A stretch of DNA of 51,843 nucleotides from Methylomonas lenta (GTDB lineage: Bacteria; Pseudomonadota; Gammaproteobacteria; Methylococcales; Methylomonadaceae), in NCBI RefSeq assembly GCF_001644015.1, contig NZ_LUUI01000143.1, positions 1 through 51,843 on the forward strand, read 5' to 3'. Below the pieces are notes generated by a model. The model had not been told where the DNA came from, made no database searches, and saw nothing but the letters and a program-made list of their open reading frames with translations. Numbering within the stretch: the stretch's first letter is position 1; every line of letters starts with the position of its first letter. Shown one piece after another: positions 8,382 through 16,431 of the stretch. The translations under genes were made by a program, and so were the position numbers.

Positions 8382-8394
8382 AGCTAGTTAACCA

Positions 8395-8453
8395 GGCGAT
8401 TTCCTGCGAAAACATAGCGAGTCATTTGGCTATATTGACACTTGGAAATCGCC
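8395..8453. terminator. Inverted repeat between convergent pilU and lipoprotein genes
   Basis: GGCGATTTCC at 8395-8404 pairs perfectly with GGAAATCGCC at 8444-8453, with a 39-base loop. Its place between two convergent stops suggests a bidirectional transcription end, but there is no flanking T run and the loop is long. Low to moderate confidence as a terminator. Confidence 0.35.
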
Positions 8454-8464
8454 CAGGCTGCACA

Positions 8465-9133
8465 TTATTCCTTTGCTGGTTGGCAATTAAATGTAAATTT
8501 TTCAACTTCACCGCCAGCAGAGAGTGTAAAAATAATCGTATCCCCCGCTTTAATATCATCTGCAAAACCGATCTTTAGAATACCTGAATAACTTGCCTCG
8601 GGTTCAAGGGTATGCTGTCTCAAATAAGTTGAATTTAACTGCGTATAAGTCAGCTTATCAATATTTTCTTCATGTGATGCTGCACTTTGGCTGCCTACAG
8701 AATAAAACAATCTCCCAATAGAATAAGCAATACTACCAAAAGGGATGAAGCCAGTGCCAATGCTGGCTGCGGTACTGCCGACTTGAGCTGCCGTCTCATA
8801 TCCTCCATCAGCGGCTTCCTTGGCTAATTGGTCAAAAGTATAAACAGTGCCTACTTCTGATGTATCTGAAGCTACTAAATCAACTGTTAGATTTTTCTCC
8901 GAAAATAAAATGCTTTCATTCGTTGTATTGGTTACAGTAAGGCTAATAAGAATTTCATCCAAAGAGTAATCGAGAATAGTCAATTCGGGTTTTAAAACCG
9001 TTTGAGAATTTAATTTAATGTTACCCCTGGCATAAGTAACGGCTTGATTATTAGTAACTATAGGATCGACCTGAACTCTGCTGGCTGAACATCCTGTTAA
9101 CAAAATAGCTAATAATAAAAAAGTTATTTTCAT
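8465..9133 (-). CDS. Predicted outer-membrane lipoprotein, function unknown
   Basis: 222 residues. The N terminus is a lipoprotein signal with lipobox LLTGC, so C15 would be acylated. The body has a beta-rich segment (residues 30-90: LTVTNTTNESILFSEKN), then a stretch at about 110-150 rich in Gly, Ser and Ala with spaced glycines, then another beta-type segment ending with a lone cysteine (FNCQPAKE). I recognise no catalytic motif or named family. The glycine-spaced hydrophobic part could pack against or enter a membrane. It stands alone, convergent with pilU and 228 bases downstream of the NIF3-like gene. Confidence 0.7.
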   Translation of the reverse strand: MKITFLLLAILLTGCSASRVQVDPIVTNNQAVTYARGNIKLNSQTVLKPELTILDYSLDEILISLTVTNTTNESILFSEKNLTVDLVASDTSEVGTVYTFDQLAKEAADGGYETAAQVGSTAASIGTGFIPFGSIAYSIGRLFYSVGSQSAASHEENIDKLTYTQLNSTYLRQHTLEPEASYSGILKIGFADDIKAGDTIIFTLSAGGEVEKFTFNCQPAKE

Positions 9134-9361
9134 TCTGATATTGGAAAGTTTGACTGCGGTTTATGGATTCAAAAAATCCATTTTGTCATGATATTAACAG
9201 CATACTAGCATCTATTCCCAGTATTGTTGGCTATCCTTGGCTTTAATAAAAATAGACAAGTTCCAAAGCGATGATAACAGGTGTCAGTTAGCTGATTAGT
9301 CCTTTTCCATTGACTGACACAGACATAACAGATTGATTTTATGAAAATTCTGCTGATGGCA

Positions 9362-9682
9362 TTACAAGTCATCAGCAGTCAAGATTTTATAAGTTGCGTA
9401 GGCGGGTCGTTGATAAGGATGAGCCGCTAATAAGGCAGCAATAGCAGGCTTGATATGCTGATCCAGACAAATCATTTCCACTTTGTATTCAGCCACGGTT
9501 TCTAGCTGGTCTATTTTTCCCTGGTAGGGCTGGCTGGTAGTTAACGGCCTAAATTGACCTTGCCCTAGTGTTTGCCAGGCACTCTGGTCATAATCTTTAT
9601 ATTGCCCAGCACCTGCGGCGAATAAGGCGTTTTTGACTAGTTCCAGATGGCTGGCGGGGACGTAAAAACTTAGCTGATACAT
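9362..9682 (-). CDS. Stand-alone NIF3-like domain protein (YqfO/CutA-like fold)
   Basis: A 106-residue protein opening MYQLSFYVPASHLELVKNAL and ending HPYQRPAYATYKI. This pattern is typical of the small stand-alone version of the domain inserted in NIF3/YqfO metal-binding proteins, related in fold to PII and CutA. Such proteins are common in gammaproteobacteria and usually annotated as NGG1p-interacting factor NIF3; their function is not established. It is followed upstream on the same strand by a 50-residue membrane protein whose stop lies ten bases away, so the two may share a transcript. Confidence 0.8.
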   Translation of the reverse strand: MYQLSFYVPASHLELVKNALFAAGAGQYKDYDQSAWQTLGQGQFRPLTTSQPYQGKIDQLETVAEYKVEMICLDQHIKPAIAALLAAHPYQRPAYATYKILTADDL

Positions 9683-9692
9683 GCGTGTAAGC

Positions 9693-9845
9693 TTAGCTGG
9701 CGCTGGTTAGTAAATACAGACCCCATAATACAACCAGCACAGTCACATCCTCCAGCATGTTAATTGCAGATTGTCTAAATTGACGGCTGCGCATGGCTAT
9801 TTGATTGGATTTTTGGTCTCGCATATGAACGTATTGTTTCATCAT
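9693..9845 (-). CDS. Small single-pass membrane protein, 50 residues, function unknown
   Basis: Starts with tandem ATG codons (MMKQYVHMRD) after a good ribosome binding site, CAGGAGACAAC, seven bases upstream. The first 30 residues are basic and polar; residues 32-48 (EDVTVLVVLWGLYLLTS) form one hydrophobic segment, so a membrane anchor with a positively charged cytoplasmic N terminus is likely. The strong Shine-Dalgarno, the coherent hydrophobic profile and tight spacing to the NIF3-like gene favour a real gene. I do not recognise the family. It could encode a small regulator of a membrane complex, but nothing here identifies a partner. Confidence 0.6.
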   Translation of the reverse strand: MMKQYVHMRDQKSNQIAMRSRQFRQSAINMLEDVTVLVVLWGLYLLTSAS

Positions 9846-10048
9846 GATGTTGTCTCCTGATGGAATCGCTTAGTTAAGCAACGGTTATGTTGCGGGCTTA
9901 GGCTTTTAACGGACTTAGCTTGAGATCGTTGGGTAGGTTCAAGCTGGCGCTAAAATGTTCTCAATTTGTTTTTGATAAGTATAGACAGAAACAAAAAAAG
10001 AACAAATAGTTTTTTTATCCGTTTTTTTTTGTAGACTCAAAAGCAGGC

Positions 10049-13000
10049 TTAAGCTGAGTAACTGATTTCCGGCAGCACGACTTCCCAAAAATTGCAGCGC
10101 AGGTTTTTAGAATCGGTGGGGGATTTATGTCTAGCGAGGATAGCAGCAACCTTTACAGCGCTGATTTTACCGGCTGGTGGCGAAAAAGCCTGGGCCATGC
10201 GAGTGACGGTTATTCCCTTAACTGTTGCCAGTTCCCAGCCAGTTTTACCGTCTGATCTGGCTTGTAAAATCAATTCACTACCGACATCCAGTTCGGCAAT
10301 GGCAGCATGAATGGCTTTATCCGCGGCGAAATAGCCGGGCCAGGATAATACGACTTGCTTAGGATTCGCCATCCAGCAGCGTTGCCCTAGTGCTTGATGC
10401 GGTTGAGTGGGCGTAGGCTGCGATTTTAGGCAAAGTTCTTCACAGTCGCGGATAAAGCCGTGCGGACTGTCTTGTCTGGCACATAGGGTTAAGGTTAGGC
10501 GGGCCCGGGTCATGGCCACGTAATACAAGCGCCGTTCTTCGTCGTTAGTGATTTCCCAGCCGCCAGCGTCCATGATCAGCACATGATCGAACTCCAATCC
10601 CTTGGCGCGATGGGCGGTCAGCAGTTGCAGCGGCGCATGCTGTCTGTGGCTGGCCGCAGATTGGCTGCCGGAACGGAATTCATAAATCGCATCAATGACA
10701 TCGGTTACTCGAAGCTGACAACCCGGCGTGGTGGATTCGCACTCAATAATGAATTGAGCCAGCATTGCCCGATAGGGATGTTCGATAAGATCATTCACCT
10801 GTAGTCGATAACGGCGACTGAACCAACGTGACAGTAAGCCGTAACGTAGCAGCAAGCGAGGTTTTCGTTGGCGTGTCTGCGGGTTGTTCAATAGCGATAG
10901 CAAGCTAAAGCCTTCACGAGTGCTGTGCAAGTCAAGCAAGTAGTCGTCTTTCAGCAATTGCACAGGGATGTTTTTTAGACGACACAAGGCCGCCATCGGC
11001 TCCAGCGCCTGCCAATTTCTGGCGATTACCGCGTAGCGACCCCAGTGGCTCATCTGGCCAGCGTTTTTCAGTTTATTCAATCGTATCAATTCGGCCAGTG
11101 CCAGCTCGACCTCAACAAATAACTGCGGCGGCGTTGCTATGATATGCACCCGGCCTTGAGTCAGGCTATCCAGTGCCGCAAACTCACCGCCGTCCGGCGC
11201 GTCGCGGCGAGCGTAATCGACATGGATATTCTGCCGGGTTTTCATGCGCTCTCGGGCGGGAGCGATAACCCGATTGGCGCAATGAATAATCTGCGCCGTG
11301 GAGCGGTAATTCTCTAGCAGATAATAGGTCTGGGCTTGATAGTCGCTGGCGAATTGTTTAATGAAAGTTACATTGGAACCGCTGAAGGCGTAAATATTTT
11401 GATCGTCGTCGCCGACTGCCAGCAACCAAAGCTTATCATCCTCACCAGCTAGCGAACGTCCGGCCAGCGCGCTGATCAGCGCGTAATGTTCGGCATTGAT
11501 GTCTTGATATTCGTCAACCAACAAATATCGCAAGCCCGCTAGTAAACGGTCGCGATGAGTTGATAATGCTATCTCATCGCTAGCGGCTGCTTTGGTTAGT
11601 TGTGCCGTGGCGGTTTTAATCGCAGCAGGAAAATCGATAGCTTCCCCGCGTTCGGCTGCTACGGCATAACTAATCCCGGTCAAACGCATGGCCAAACCGT
11701 GCAAGGTTTGTATGCATACGCCTGCCGCATCGGCACCGACCAGCGCCCACAAGCGTTGGCGAATTTCAACCGCTGCCGAACGGTTGTAGCTCAACACTAT
11801 GATCTCTTCCGGTAAAACCATGCATTCGCGCAGCAACCAGGCGACCCTATGCACAATGACTTTGGTTTTGCCTGAACCGGGACCGGCCAACACCAAATGA
11901 TTGCCTTCCATAGGCGCTGCTACGATGGCTTGTTGTTGCGGATTTTTGAGGTCGATCAGGATGCGTCTATGCGAGGCTTCGGTGGTGGCTATTTCCAGAA
12001 TATCCTGCCGACCGGCAAAGTAGCGGCGCACAAACAGGTCTCTATCCATGCCAAAATAGTCGACAATAAACGTCATTGCGGCTTGAATTTTACCCATTGC
12101 CAATCGGGCATATTCGGCCATCACATGTACCTGGATGATTTTGTCTTTGTAATGCAATGCCAGCTCGGCGTAATCCGATTTTTTAAACTGTCGCCGTCTG
12201 GCCTCGGCATTCAGTTGTATGTTCATCGCTGCACGAAATATCGCTTTGCCGCGAGCCAGATGCAGCACTTCGTTGCTATCCAGATAGATCAAGGTAGCTG
12301 CCAAGGCCAGATTCCAGTCGTGCACATCCAAATCCTGCAAGGTCAGGTCAGTCTGTAAAGCGGCTTCCAGGTCGCCCTGTTTGCAGGTGACTAGCAGATT
12401 GTTACCTTGCCGTTTAGCGATAAAGTAGCTGACTAAGGCTTGCGCCAAACGCATACGCTTCTGCCGGATAATGTCGATATCCTGCCAACTGCGCAGTAGC
12501 TTCACACGCCGACTATCCAACCCAGCTGGACGCAAGGCGAAAAAACCCCGTTGACCGGCACCGCTACCAAAAGCTTCGGCAAATGATTTCATCAGCCGCG
12601 ACAGTTTATCCGGTTCCAATTCAACGCCGGCGTCGCGTCGCAAGCTATCGCATAAATACCGCATATTCAGGATTTGCCATTCCTCTTGATCGGCATCAGG
12701 CGCGGCTTCGCGTAAACTGGCAATCAGGGCGTCTTCCAGCTTACGTAAGGCTTCGAGACGGTCAACGCTATCGGGGTCGCGGTACAGCAAGACACCCAGT
12801 TCGGTATCATTCGACAGCAGTTTCAGTCTATCCAGATCACGCAGCATTTGCTGCACCTGATGTGAATCACGGCCGGTGGTCAGCATTAAATCATCGGTAC
12901 TGATGCCTTCGTCGTCTTCGCTATAAAACAACTGGGACAGTATGTTGATGTAAGGCTCGATGTCGGTATTCGGCCCCAACTTTTTCTCCAGCAAGGTCCG

Positions 13001-15190
13001 GGCTTCATCCAGTGTAGCGACTTGCAAACTGCCGGGAAAAACACGGATATGATTTTCCTGTCGCTGCAATAATCTAGCTTCTTCCAGCCAGGATACCGCG
13101 ATGCGGACTTTGGTGTCGGCATCGGCGGCATCAGGATCGATGCCGTGTTTGTCCGGAATTTCCAACAGGATTTCACCGCTGGTCACTACTACCGAGCCTT
13201 CGCTACGGTCTTTCTTTTCTATGCTTCTAAGGGCTTTCAGTATCGCGTAAATATCGTGTTGAGTGAGGCGGGAATTGCGCAGCAGCCGAAACTGTACATC
13301 CAGGTCGGTATCGTCAAACAGCAATATGCAGCGCGCCGGTGACTGGTCGCGACCGGCGCGACCGGCTTCCTGCAGATAATTTTCCAATGAACCCGGCGTA
13401 TCCAGATGTATCACCAGCCTAACGTCGGCCTTGTCTACGCCCATGCCAAATGCATTGGTGGCGGCAATCACGCGGAGTTCACCGGCGATAAAGGCTTCCT
13501 GTACCTGGCGTTTTTGTTCCGGCAGCATGCCGCCATGAAAATAACCGCAATCCAGCTCGGCCTGTTTTAGAAATTCGGCCATTTCTTCGACGGTTTTCTG
13601 CCGCGCACAAAAGACGATGGCGCCACCGTCGTCACGTAAGGACTCTTGCAGCAAGCGTAACACTTCCGGGTATTTGGCTTGCGCGGGCACCGCATGCACT
13701 TCGTACAGTAGATTGTCTCTACTGACGCCACCGGTCAGTGTTATCAATTTAATGCCCAGCCGATTATGAAAATGCTCGACGATATCGTGCACCACATCCG
13801 GCTTGGCGGTGGCGGTAAAACAAAAAACCGGCGACGGCGTGTCTTTTTGCCGGGTTTTGATGAAACGGGAGACGTACAGGTAATCCGGCCGAAAGTCATG
13901 TCCCCACTTGGATAGACAGTGGGCTTCATCGAATACCCAGGCACCCACTTCTCTATGCATGAGTGCCTTGGTAAAGGTTGTGCTGCGGAATTGTTCCGGG
14001 GCGACGAAAATCAAGCCCAAATCACCCAGTCGCAACTTATCCAGCATCATGCGGCGTTCCAATGGATTGAGCAGGCTGTTGAGGTAACCGGCGCAAGTGA
14101 TGCCGTGTGCTTCCAGATTATCGACCTGGTCTTTCATTAAAGACTGCAAAGGCGAAATTACCACGGTCAGACTACCGTTACGATAAAACCTGGCCAGGGC
14201 CGGTAATTGAAAACACAATGATTTACCGCCGCCCGTCGGCAGAATAGCCAAAGTTGGAGTGCCGGCAAAGCCATGTTCGACAATCACTTGTTGCAACGAT
14301 AAGCCATCCGGGGTGGTGGGGGTGGCTCTAAACTGAGTCATGCCGGGAAAATAACGCGGCAGTAGTTGGTGCAAATCATGCTGTTCCCGGCACCAGGCAC
14401 ATGCCGGGTCGATGCAACGCGTGTCACGTAACAGCGCGATTAGACTGCGGGTTTTCGGAAACGCCAGGCTAACCCAGGGCGGTAATACGGAATTAGCACC
14501 GGCAACCCGCAACCAAGTCAACACATAAGCCAGTGGTTTATGCCAACTTGGATCGGACAGGTATTGATTTATCAGCTGCTGTTGGCCGGTGATACAAACC
14601 TTGCCATCAGTTGCACGCTGCCAGGCGGCTTGGGTTTCCGTCAACGTTGGACGCAAAGCTGCGCGTAAGGTAGCAAAGAAATTCGCCTGGCCTTTACCGT
14701 TTTCCGCTGTCAATAGAAAGTGAAGGCACAGAACTTCTTCAGGATGATCCAACACACGTTGCCGCAAGGCTTGATCTTGATCCATAAACAGTTCGTAGGC
14801 CAGCTCGGCGTCACGTACCGGGTCGTTACGGGTGGTGGTGCACAGCTTGTAGTCTTTTACCAGGCGATGATAAGGATTCTGCGGAAACGCGATCGGCGAT
14901 AATTCCAGCGTATCCACCAATGGCAAGCCATGTAATGCCAAGTCAGGATGGAGTAATGCCAATGCGGGCTGGTCAAAGGCAATCACATTATGGCCCAGCA
15001 CAAAAGCCGCGCCGTCAGTCATACGATCCAGTTTGCTAACAAAATCAGTAGCTTTGCCGGATAACCGCAAGCGAACATCGGTATCGGGCCGATAAGCGCC
15101 GATTTCGCGTAACTGTAAGCGGTCTTGGCGGGCGGTTTCAATGTCTATACACAGGCACTTGGCTCTGAGTTTGCCCGGGAAGTCAGCCAT
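10049..15190 (-). CDS. Exonuclease - RecQ helicase - UvrD/Rep helicase fusion protein
   Basis: A 1713-residue DNA-processing protein with three enzyme modules. Residues 10-135 look like a DEDD 3'-5' exonuclease (D16 and E18 in CIDIET, D73 in HNVIAFD, D127). Residues 290-640 form a RecQ-type superfamily 2 helicase (Walker A PTGGGKS near 318-324, DEAH 421-424, GRAGRDQ near 610). The region 650-1080 is a less recognisable linker. Residues 1085-1570 form a UvrD/Rep-type superfamily 1 helicase (Walker A GPGSGKT 1103-1109, DEYQD 1226-1230, GDDDQNIY from 1260, AHRAKGLEFD, YYVAMTRAR). The two ATPase motors have intact motifs. Likely role: DNA repair or defence against foreign DNA. Proteins of this type exist but their biology is poorly described. 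No neighbour clearly belongs to the same pathway. Confidence 0.9.
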   Translation of the reverse strand: MADFPGKLRAKCLCIDIETARQDRLQLREIGAYRPDTDVRLRLSGKATDFVSKLDRMTDGAAFVLGHNVIAFDQPALALLHPDLALHGLPLVDTLELSPIAFPQNPYHRLVKDYKLCTTTRNDPVRDAELAYELFMDQDQALRQRVLDHPEEVLCLHFLLTAENGKGQANFFATLRAALRPTLTETQAAWQRATDGKVCITGQQQLINQYLSDPSWHKPLAYVLTWLRVAGANSVLPPWVSLAFPKTRSLIALLRDTRCIDPACAWCREQHDLHQLLPRYFPGMTQFRATPTTPDGLSLQQVIVEHGFAGTPTLAILPTGGGKSLCFQLPALARFYRNGSLTVVISPLQSLMKDQVDNLEAHGITCAGYLNSLLNPLERRMMLDKLRLGDLGLIFVAPEQFRSTTFTKALMHREVGAWVFDEAHCLSKWGHDFRPDYLYVSRFIKTRQKDTPSPVFCFTATAKPDVVHDIVEHFHNRLGIKLITLTGGVSRDNLLYEVHAVPAQAKYPEVLRLLQESLRDDGGAIVFCARQKTVEEMAEFLKQAELDCGYFHGGMLPEQKRQVQEAFIAGELRVIAATNAFGMGVDKADVRLVIHLDTPGSLENYLQEAGRAGRDQSPARCILLFDDTDLDVQFRLLRNSRLTQHDIYAILKALRSIEKKDRSEGSVVVTSGEILLEIPDKHGIDPDAADADTKVRIAVSWLEEARLLQRQENHIRVFPGSLQVATLDEARTLLEKKLGPNTDIEPYINILSQLFYSEDDEGISTDDLMLTTGRDSHQVQQMLRDLDRLKLLSNDTELGVLLYRDPDSVDRLEALRKLEDALIASLREAAPDADQEEWQILNMRYLCDSLRRDAGVELEPDKLSRLMKSFAEAFGSGAGQRGFFALRPAGLDSRRVKLLRSWQDIDIIRQKRMRLAQALVSYFIAKRQGNNLLVTCKQGDLEAALQTDLTLQDLDVHDWNLALAATLIYLDSNEVLHLARGKAIFRAAMNIQLNAEARRRQFKKSDYAELALHYKDKIIQVHVMAEYARLAMGKIQAAMTFIVDYFGMDRDLFVRRYFAGRQDILEIATTEASHRRILIDLKNPQQQAIVAAPMEGNHLVLAGPGSGKTKVIVHRVAWLLRECMVLPEEIIVLSYNRSAAVEIRQRLWALVGADAAGVCIQTLHGLAMRLTGISYAVAAERGEAIDFPAAIKTATAQLTKAAASDEIALSTHRDRLLAGLRYLLVDEYQDINAEHYALISALAGRSLAGEDDKLWLLAVGDDDQNIYAFSGSNVTFIKQFASDYQAQTYYLLENYRSTAQIIHCANRVIAPARERMKTRQNIHVDYARRDAPDGGEFAALDSLTQGRVHIIATPPQLFVEVELALAELIRLNKLKNAGQMSHWGRYAVIARNWQALEPMAALCRLKNIPVQLLKDDYLLDLHSTREGFSLLSLLNNPQTRQRKPRLLLRYGLLSRWFSRRYRLQVNDLIEHPYRAMLAQFIIECESTTPGCQLRVTDVIDAIYEFRSGSQSAASHRQHAPLQLLTAHRAKGLEFDHVLIMDAGGWEITNDEERRLYYVAMTRARLTLTLCARQDSPHGFIRDCEELCLKSQPTPTQPHQALGQRCWMANPKQVVLSWPGYFAADKAIHAAIAELDVGSELILQARSDGKTGWELATVKGITVTRMAQAFSPPAGKISAVKVAAILARHKSPTDSKNLRCNFWEVVLPEISYSA

Positions 15191-15301
15191 TATGTGGGGT
15201 AAAGGGAATGTTTAGTGAGTGTTTTGGTTTTTGCCGGAATGCGGGTTAACTATAGTCAAGCTGCCTGGACATGACAAATCAAAGGCTGTAAATGGAGAGC
15301 A

Positions 15302-15324
15302 GGCCAGGGTTTGTAACCCCGGCC
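15302..15324 (-). terminator. Hairpin after the periplasmic protein gene
   Basis: On the minus strand GGCCGGGGTT, loop ACA, then AACCCTGGCC form a ten-pair stem with one G-T pair. It lies ten bases after the stop of the gene at 15334-16428. No T run follows, so it may be an intergenic palindrome rather than a simple intrinsic terminator. Confidence 0.45.
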
Positions 15325-15333
15325 CGCTAAGGT

Positions 15334-16428
15334 TTATGAAGCCTGACCTGCGTTATGCTTAATGTAGCTACGAACGATTTTGCGTAAACCGTTGGCTGAG
15401 ATCTCCAAGCCAAACGGCGAGCCTATGGATTCGACTTCGTACATCAAATCAGTCGCGGCAATCAAGGTTAAATAACGCAAACTCTCCGCACCGGGTAGCT
15501 GTTGGGATACGCTGCGTAACAAGGGGGCCAGTTGATCCCAGGATTCGTTGATAAATTGACGGACGGGATCATGGTCTTTTTCGTGGTCAACGGTTAAGCC
15601 TTGTTCAAAAGCTGTGCCGGCATTTTGTAAAACATTGTGCAGGGTGTCGCGGTTGGCAGCCATTTCATTCGTCAGCGGCAATTGATCTATACCTTTTTCT
15701 AAAGAGGCTTGCCAGTCTTGCCAAATGGTTTGCCATTGCAGTAATTCATCAGCACTGAGGGCGTCTACCGGATGGGTGTCAGCAGGTTTTACATTGGCCT
15801 TGAAGCCCAGGTTAAGCAAGATATTTTTGTCATCGACTTTAACACCGTTAAAACGCAGGCTGTTGACCGCGTCATGCAGTTGTTCGCTGTCTTCTGCCGG
15901 CACATAGGGCAGCAGGGTTTTGATGATGTCGTCACGCGATTTGTTCAGGTCTATTTTTAAATCGGCTAGTTTAGGCGCTACCACTTGCTGCAACAGATCC
16001 TGCAGCTGAGCAATATCAAGTTTTTGGCCTTTGCTGTCGAATGCGTTAGTGCTGGTGACTGGAAAGCTGAGTACGGTGCCGGTTTTATCCAGCGTGGGTT
16101 TTTGCAGGGTTTCTAAAATGCCATTCCACTTCACCAGCGTCATGCATTTGCCACCCATTTTGGCGCCGAATTTAGCATGCACATCGTTATCAATTTTGAT
16201 TTGTCCGTTTTGTCCTGCAATTTGCGGATTAGATAAATCCAGGAAACTACACTCTTTGCCGTCTTTCCATAAGCGTGCGGATTGCCCTTCACCGGTGAAC
16301 AATTGGCTGATCAGCACATTGCGAATCAGACCATAATCCAGCGGCACGGTTACGTTGACTTCGCGGGCCAGTGTATTGGCAGAGATTAACAGGCCAAGGC
16401 TGATTAATAATGGACGAAATATGAACAT
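15334..16428 (-). CDS. Predicted periplasmic protein, function unknown
   Basis: 364 residues with a Sec signal peptide (FRPLLISLGLLISANTLA, probable cleavage after residue 21). The mature part begins with a beta-type segment (VNVTVPLDYGLIRNVLISQL) and holds two cysteines (in GKECSF and GGKCMTL) that could form a disulfide. The C-terminal half is mostly helical. I recognise no enzyme motif or named family. The stop of nadE lies three bases upstream of its ATG region, so it is probably the distal gene of the antitoxin-toxin-nadE run. That link may be positional only, since the protein is exported and NadE is cytoplasmic. Confidence 0.7.
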   Translation of the reverse strand: MFIFRPLLISLGLLISANTLAREVNVTVPLDYGLIRNVLISQLFTGEGQSARLWKDGKECSFLDLSNPQIAGQNGQIKIDNDVHAKFGAKMGGKCMTLVKWNGILETLQKPTLDKTGTVLSFPVTSTNAFDSKGQKLDIAQLQDLLQQVVAPKLADLKIDLNKSRDDIIKTLLPYVPAEDSEQLHDAVNSLRFNGVKVDDKNILLNLGFKANVKPADTHPVDALSADELLQWQTIWQDWQASLEKGIDQLPLTNEMAANRDTLHNVLQNAGTAFEQGLTVDHEKDHDPVRQFINESWDQLAPLLRSVSQQLPGAESLRYLTLIAATDLMYEVESIGSPFGLEISANGLRKIVRSYIKHNAGQAS

Positions 16429-16431
16429 GAT

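Noticed and set aside
11897-12358. 153-codon open frame antisense to the helicase fusion
   Set aside because: Shadow frame inside a long GC-rich coding gene; composition not protein-like.
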